Below, in pieces: positions 5,578 through 9,388 of a stretch of DNA of 9,388 bases (position 1 is its first letter; each line of letters opens with the position of its first letter). The notes under the pieces were generated by a model. That model was not told the origin of the DNA, did not search any database, and was given only the letters and a program-made list of their open reading frames with translations. Source of the stretch: Legionellales bacterium UBA5158 (GTDB lineage: Bacteria; Pseudomonadota; Gammaproteobacteria; DSM-16500); assembly GCA_002413665.1 (NCBI GenBank), contig DHXK01000007.1, positions 4,488-13,875 on the forward strand. The letters run 5' to 3'. The position numbers were made by a program, and so were the translations under genes.

Positions 5578-7029
5578 CTAAACCCCAATACAAAGATATT
5601 TAATTTCCAAATATTCTTCGATCCCATACTTAGAACCTTCACGACCTATACCCGATTCTTTGATACCACCAAATGGCGCAACTTCGGTAGAAATAATCCC
5701 TTCATTAATTCCAACTATTCCATACTCTAATGCCTCAGCGACTCGCCACACCCGACTCAGATCACGACTATAAAAATACGATGCTAAGCCAAACTGCGTG
5801 GCGTTCGCCATTTCAATCGCTTCTTCTTCCGTGTGGAACCTAAATAAAGGGGCTACCGGACCAAAGGTTTCTTCAACAGCCACTAACATTTTATCAGTCA
5901 CATCCGTCAAAACGGTGGGCTCAAAAAATAATTCACCTAAGGCATGCTCTTTACCACCACAAGCAATTTTTGCACCTTTTTCTACTGCATCGGCAATATG
6001 CTTTTTAACTTTTTCTACACCCGCCTTATTAATTAATGGACCTTGTTGCACACCTTCTTCTAAGCCATTTCCTACTTTTATTTTTTTAACCGCTGAAATT
6101 AATTTCTCTGCAAATGCATCATATATTTTATCTTGAACTAAAAATCGATTAGCGCATACACATGTTTGTCCGCCATTTCTAAACTTAGATGCGACTGCAC
6201 CAGCTACTGCAGCATCAATATCTGCATCGTCAAATACGATAAATGGCGCATTACCACCTAACTCTAATGAGATTTTTTTCACAGTACTTGCGCATTGCTG
6301 TATTAGCAATTTTCCAACAGCTGTCGAACCTGTGAAAGATAATTTTCGCACTAACGAATTAGAGGTGAGCTCTGCACCTATTGTTTTGGCATCACCTGTG
6401 ATCACGTTAATTACGCCAGCAGGAATACCTGCTTCTTGCGCAAGTGCCGCTAATGCAAGAGCACAAAAAGGAGTAAGCTCTGATGGACGAATAACAACGG
6501 AGCAACCAGCAGCAAGAGCTGGTGCACATTTGCGTGTAATCATAGCAATAGGGAAATTCCAAGGAGTAATAGATGCGACTACACCTACAGGTTGCTTAAT
6601 GATTAATATTTTTTGATTCGGTTTGTTTGATGCAATGATGTCGCCATAAACTCGGCGCCCTTCTTCAGCATACCATTCAATAAAAGAATTTCCATAATCC
6701 ACTTCACCCTGTGATTCAGCAAGAGGTTTGCCTTGCTCTAACGTCATTAAGGTTGCAAGATCTTCTCTATTTTCTCGAATTAAATCTGCCCATTTCCATA
6801 AAAAATCGCCGCGTTGTTTTGCTGTCAACGCACGCCATGCTGGCCATGCTGCATTGGCTGCATCGATTGCACGTTGGGTTTCATCCTTTCCACAATCAGG
6901 AATAAAACCTAGGACTTCGTGGTTGAAAGGATTTTCTACTGAGACAATTTTATTGTTATCAGCATCTATCCATTTTCCATTTATGAAACATTTTTGGCGA
7001 AATAGATTTTTATTCTTTAGGTTTTTCAT
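5578..7029 (-). CDS. gabD: NAD(P)+-dependent succinate-semialdehyde dehydrogenase
   Basis: This 483-residue protein has the length of E. coli GabD and a similar N-terminus (NLFRQKCFINGKW). It oxidises succinate semialdehyde to succinate, linking 4-aminobutyrate and related breakdown to the TCA cycle in the cytoplasm. Catalytic elements: Asn158 in TPWNFP, GSTAVG (234-239), Glu256 in SLELGGNAPFIVFDDAD and nucleophile Cys290 in NGGQTCVCANRF; the CxC pair (C290, C292) is typical of this family. One oddity is that the Lys that normally contacts the cofactor (KPA/KPS) is Arg181 in VVIRPSELTP. The ATG has AAGGA (7036-7040) 6 bases upstream and lies 37 bases after the kinase stop, so cotranscription with the kinase genes is likely. 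No aminotransferase (gabT) or transporter is nearby, so the source of the semialdehyde is not shown by context. Confidence 0.92.
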   Translation of the reverse strand: MKNLKNKNLFRQKCFINGKWIDADNNKIVSVENPFNHEVLGFIPDCGKDETQRAIDAANAAWPAWRALTAKQRGDFLWKWADLIRENREDLATLMTLEQGKPLAESQGEVDYGNSFIEWYAEEGRRVYGDIIASNKPNQKILIIKQPVGVVASITPWNFPIAMITRKCAPALAAGCSVVIRPSELTPFCALALAALAQEAGIPAGVINVITGDAKTIGAELTSNSLVRKLSFTGSTAVGKLLIQQCASTVKKISLELGGNAPFIVFDDADIDAAVAGAVASKFRNGGQTCVCANRFLVQDKIYDAFAEKLISAVKKIKVGNGLEEGVQQGPLINKAGVEKVKKHIADAVEKGAKIACGGKEHALGELFFEPTVLTDVTDKMLVAVEETFGPVAPLFRFHTEEEAIEMANATQFGLASYFYSRDLSRVWRVAEALEYGIVGINEGIISTEVAPFGGIKESGIGREGSKYGIEEYLEIKYLCIGV

Positions 7030-7066
7030 AAAAAATCCTTTTAATCGTTAGTCCAAATATAAAATA

Positions 7067-8557
7067 TTACTTAAAAAACTTCTCTTTAATTAATCGTTCA
7101 AATAGTTTATGTATGCTCGGTGTGCTACGCCAATTTTCCATAAAACGCTTGGTTTCTAGCCTGAAAGCCCGCTTGAAGCTACTCTCTGAGCTATGCAATG
7201 ACATACCATCCAAATCAATCAACACAGGAGTATTATCTCGAATTAAAATATTAGTCTTTTTTAAATCTCCATGTGTGATGCGTAAAGTCGCTAAGTTAAA
7301 AAACAACTCAACAATTTTTTCAGCCACGTTTATTGTGGCTGGATCTTCTGCGCTCGCTTGCGCAAAAAAATCTCCCGCTGTCACACCGTCTATGTATTCC
7401 ATTAACAAATACGATTTACCACGCAATCCTAAAAATCTTTTTTCGATAACTGCTATGGGTTTAGCAGTTGAAATATCAAATAAATGTAGCAGCTGCCCTA
7501 AACTCCAACTAGTCATCGCACGTGTAGAACGCAGACAACGTCGCAACCAATGCAAAGAATCTTTAATGTTATAGCGTTTAACCACTACTTCATGATCATC
7601 TATTTTCATTTTAGCAACCGTTGCCGACCGACCATTTTTTAAAATATCAGCTGTAGCAAACAGACTATCAGGATCTTTGAGGCAAGAGAGAAGAGCATGC
7701 GTTTCGTAATTTCTATCATAGATCACCATACTACTGGGTGATTCTAAACGCATAAACGCCGTACAAGTACGCATGATTTTATTTCTGTAGTTCTCCCAGC
7801 GTAACTGTTGCCACTTATCTTCAGAAAAACGTAGCCTTGCTAAATCTTTTTCTTTACGTTGCCATCCGCGTGATTTTGCATAAATCTGAAAAAGCGAATT
7901 TTTTAATTCATTCTTACCTATGCCTAACTGAGTGAAGAATAAGGCTAAGTTATCTATACTTTTTATTTTTGAAAGAGGCTTATTAAAAACTTCTACCGCT
8001 CCACCATCAATCGTGTAAATCCGTTTTTTTTGAATAATAAAATTTTTAAAATGTAAGTCGTGTTGTAAAATACCCAGCACATGCTGTGTCGCTAATTCAA
8101 TTGTCATTGCTTTTAATAAAGATTTTAATTCAGCAACATTTTTTTTAGCTTGCCATACATCATCTAGATTTTTACCGACTATTTTTTCAAAAACAATAAT
8201 CTGTATACGTTTATTCGTGGCCGTGCCTCGATAATAAATTGCTGGTGCTAACACTGCTGCTTCTGCCAATGCTTTGATACCTTGATAATCTCGCTGAGCA
8301 TGTTGCACTGCTTTTCCTGGAGCATAAAATAATTTAATGACAACTGTTTTTTTCCCCCAGGTGCCGAATGCTACTAATCGTTTGCCAGGTAAAATACGCA
8401 CTACTTCGTGACACAAAAGCGTACCGTTATCTTCGGGCAAAGATAACTGAAATGACTTACCCAAAGGACTTTTGAGTTGTCGCAGAAAAACTAGTGAGAT
8501 TTCTTCTAGGGCATGCGGCGCATTAGATTGAATGTTGTTGATACAGTTTGTCTCCAC
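7067..8557 (-). CDS. Tandem-domain LPS-kinase (Kdo/WaaP) superfamily protein with two complete kinase cores
   Basis: Numbering from the preferred GTG at 8557 gives 496 residues. Two protein-kinase-like cores are visible. Core 1 (about 30-200) has VVIKLF with the ATP-binding Lys75, the catalytic loop QHDLHFKNF (H166, D167, N172) and the metal-binding TIDGG (D184). Core 2 (about 305-460) has VVVKRYN with Lys327, the loop THGDLKKTNIL (H429, D431, N436) and LIDLDGM (D448, D450). Both keep all key residues, so both may be active. The gene overlaps the end of waaP by 35 bases, suggesting translational coupling and a role in phosphorylating the LPS core or a related glycan at the inner membrane's cytoplasmic face. 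Clusters with several such kinases after waaP are known in Pseudomonas. Start choice: the GTG has AAAAGG about 9 bases upstream; ATG at 8590 and GTG at 8656 are in frame but would overlap waaP by 68 and 134 bases. Confidence 0.82.
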   Translation of the reverse strand: METNCINNIQSNAPHALEEISLVFLRQLKSPLGKSFQLSLPEDNGTLLCHEVVRILPGKRLVAFGTWGKKTVVIKLFYAPGKAVQHAQRDYQGIKALAEAAVLAPAIYYRGTATNKRIQIIVFEKIVGKNLDDVWQAKKNVAELKSLLKAMTIELATQHVLGILQHDLHFKNFIIQKKRIYTIDGGAVEVFNKPLSKIKSIDNLALFFTQLGIGKNELKNSLFQIYAKSRGWQRKEKDLARLRFSEDKWQQLRWENYRNKIMRTCTAFMRLESPSSMVIYDRNYETHALLSCLKDPDSLFATADILKNGRSATVAKMKIDDHEVVVKRYNIKDSLHWLRRCLRSTRAMTSWSLGQLLHLFDISTAKPIAVIEKRFLGLRGKSYLLMEYIDGVTAGDFFAQASAEDPATINVAEKIVELFFNLATLRITHGDLKKTNILIRDNTPVLIDLDGMSLHSSESSFKRAFRLETKRFMENWRSTPSIHKLFERLIKEKFFK

Positions 8558-9308
8558 GTTGCTTGACCTTTTGCCAAAAACTTTTTTCATTAGCCCAAAT
8601 GACGCGTAATGATTGTTGTCGATATTCTCTAATAAAACGGAAAAAATCGCGAGCACTTAAACCAATGTCTTTGCTTGAAAAATATAATCCTGCGAGATCT
8701 TTTATTACCCATCTTTCAGGTGTCTTAGTACGAACTTGCGCGCGATGCAAATCAATCAAAAATAATTGCGGGTTAGCTAAACTTTTTTTATTTAACAGAA
8801 AATGACAAAGATAAAAATCACGGTGATTAACGCCATTTTTATGTAGCGTACGAGCAATGTTAGCCAATGCGCAAATTAATTTTCGCTTAAGGTTAACAGG
8901 TGGATGTGTGATATGCCAGTCGCGACAATAATCTTCTAAGCTGATTGTACCCGTTAACTCTTTAGTTAAAATAAATGATTCTTGATATGCTGGATTATGT
9001 CCTCGGTAGCCATAGCCTACCACGCCCATAGTATCAATGTGTAACTGCTCTAAACGCTTTATAGCTAACCATTCATTTTTTGCACCTAAAACAGGCAATC
9101 GTAATTGAAATAAATTCTTAAAAATTTCTTTCCAGCCTATTCCATTATGTTGTTTTAAAAAATAAGTTTGTTTACCTAACGTAATACGTTGTGTGCATCG
9201 ACCTTCTAACTCGCGATAAATTTCACCACGCAAAGTCATTATTTGCGTGAATAAATCCTCATCGAGTGAAAAATATTTTTTTAGTTCGGGGTTTAATGTT
9301 AGGTGCAC
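8523..9308 (-). CDS. waaP: Lipopolysaccharide core heptose(I) kinase
   Basis: This 261-residue protein matches WaaP/RfaP along its length. WaaP uses ATP to phosphorylate heptose I of the LPS inner core, which stabilises the outer membrane through divalent-cation bridges. Recognisable segments are TLRGEIYRELEGR, TYFLKQHNG with ATP-binding Lys52, LRLPVLGAKNEWLAI with Glu79, ISLEDYCRDW, the catalytic loop NHRDFYLCHFLL with Asp164, LIDLHRAQVRT with metal-binding Asp186, and KDLAGLYFSS. Nothing essential is missing and the length is normal (about 265). Translation starts at a GTG; an in-frame TGA lies upstream with no ATG between, and GAGG sits 4 bases before the start. The 3' end overlaps the tandem-kinase gene. 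Presence of waaP implies a heptose-containing, phosphorylated inner core. Confidence 0.93.
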   Translation of the reverse strand: MHLTLNPELKKYFSLDEDLFTQIMTLRGEIYRELEGRCTQRITLGKQTYFLKQHNGIGWKEIFKNLFQLRLPVLGAKNEWLAIKRLEQLHIDTMGVVGYGYRGHNPAYQESFILTKELTGTISLEDYCRDWHITHPPVNLKRKLICALANIARTLHKNGVNHRDFYLCHFLLNKKSLANPQLFLIDLHRAQVRTKTPERWVIKDLAGLYFSSKDIGLSARDFFRFIREYRQQSLRVIWANEKSFWQKVKQRGDKLYQQHSI

Positions 9309-9318
9309 GTGGCCTCGC

Positions 9319-9388
9319 TTATCTCAGCATTTTATCTTGATCCCTACTTTGCTTTTCTGCCTCCCCCACTACCGAGCCGCGACCGTCA
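9319..9388 (-). CDS. Possible 3' end of an upstream gene, cut by the window edge (very weak)
   Basis: On the minus strand a frame is open from the window edge to TAA at 9319-9321, about 22 codons (ending RDQDKMLR), stopping 10 bases before the waaP GTG. Its position fits the last codons of a preceding cluster gene such as a core glycosyltransferase, but the peptide is not recognisable. The plus strand is equally open here, and the DNA is much GC-richer than the neighbouring genes, so this may be non-coding or belong to something else. Confidence 0.2.
   Translation of the reverse strand, partial: DGRGSVVGEAEKQSRDQDKMLR

Noticed and set aside
5798..6905. Several plus-strand open frames of 64-112 codons opposite gabD
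   Set aside because: gabD is unambiguous in this stretch, and these are its antisense shadows.
7113..7574. A 153-codon plus-strand open frame opposite the tandem kinase
   Set aside because: The opposite strand carries the second kinase core with all key residues; this frame shows no motif.
8558..8656. Longer N-terminus of the tandem kinase from the GTG at 8656 or the ATG at 8590
   Set aside because: It would overlap waaP by 134 or 68 bases, the added residues precede any kinase motif, and the GTG at 8557 has a better-placed AAAAGG. The ATG at 8590 is not fully excluded.

Overview
The window reads as part of the chromosome of an AT-rich gammaproteobacterium. The clearest lineage signal is the LPS inner-core kinase WaaP, which resembles the enterobacterial and pseudomonad enzymes almost motif for motif, together with a GabD of the E. 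coli type. Low GC, a lysine catabolic pair, a cytochrome P450 and a membrane protein with a eukaryote-like tail are all compatible with a host-associated member of the Legionellales. That last placement is inference from composition and gene content, not something the window proves.

Layout, left to right. Positions 1-2366 (+ strand) hold a two-gene lysine catabolic unit: the 3' part of a saccharopine dehydrogenase-family oxidoreductase (lysine/saccharopine to aminoadipate semialdehyde), then an ALDH7/antiquitin-type aminoadipate semialdehyde dehydrogenase. Two palindromes, one a likely terminator, separate this unit from the convergent gene at 2441-3472 (- strand). That gene encodes an unrecognised membrane protein with a four-cysteine presumed periplasmic loop, a Cys-rich transmembrane helix, a PPPY motif and a His-rich C-terminal tail with three VSVGWxHH repeats. 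Upstream of it, in the same orientation but behind a strong hairpin, lies a cytochrome P450 (3619-5274). A gene-poor spacer of about 300 bases follows (5275-5577). It holds what may be the degraded 3' end of a membrane-protein gene and a short GC-rich palindromic repeat.

The right part (5578-9308, - strand) is a compact run in transcription order waaP, a tandem-kinase protein of the LPS-kinase (Kdo/WaaP) superfamily, then gabD. waaP and the tandem kinase overlap by about 35 bases with the preferred start, and gabD follows 37 bases after the kinase stop. The first two probably phosphorylate the LPS inner core or a related envelope glycan. gabD (succinate semialdehyde to succinate) may simply be carried along on the same transcript. 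The last 40 or so bases are markedly GC-richer than the rest and contain no identifiable gene.

The most unusual items are the His-rich repeat membrane protein, whose repeat cores differ only at synonymous positions, and the neighbouring P450, which has an altered heme-binding signature, no redox partner in view and a Ser-rich C-terminal extension. I do not see a defence system, CRISPR array, tRNA, rRNA or complete insertion sequence.
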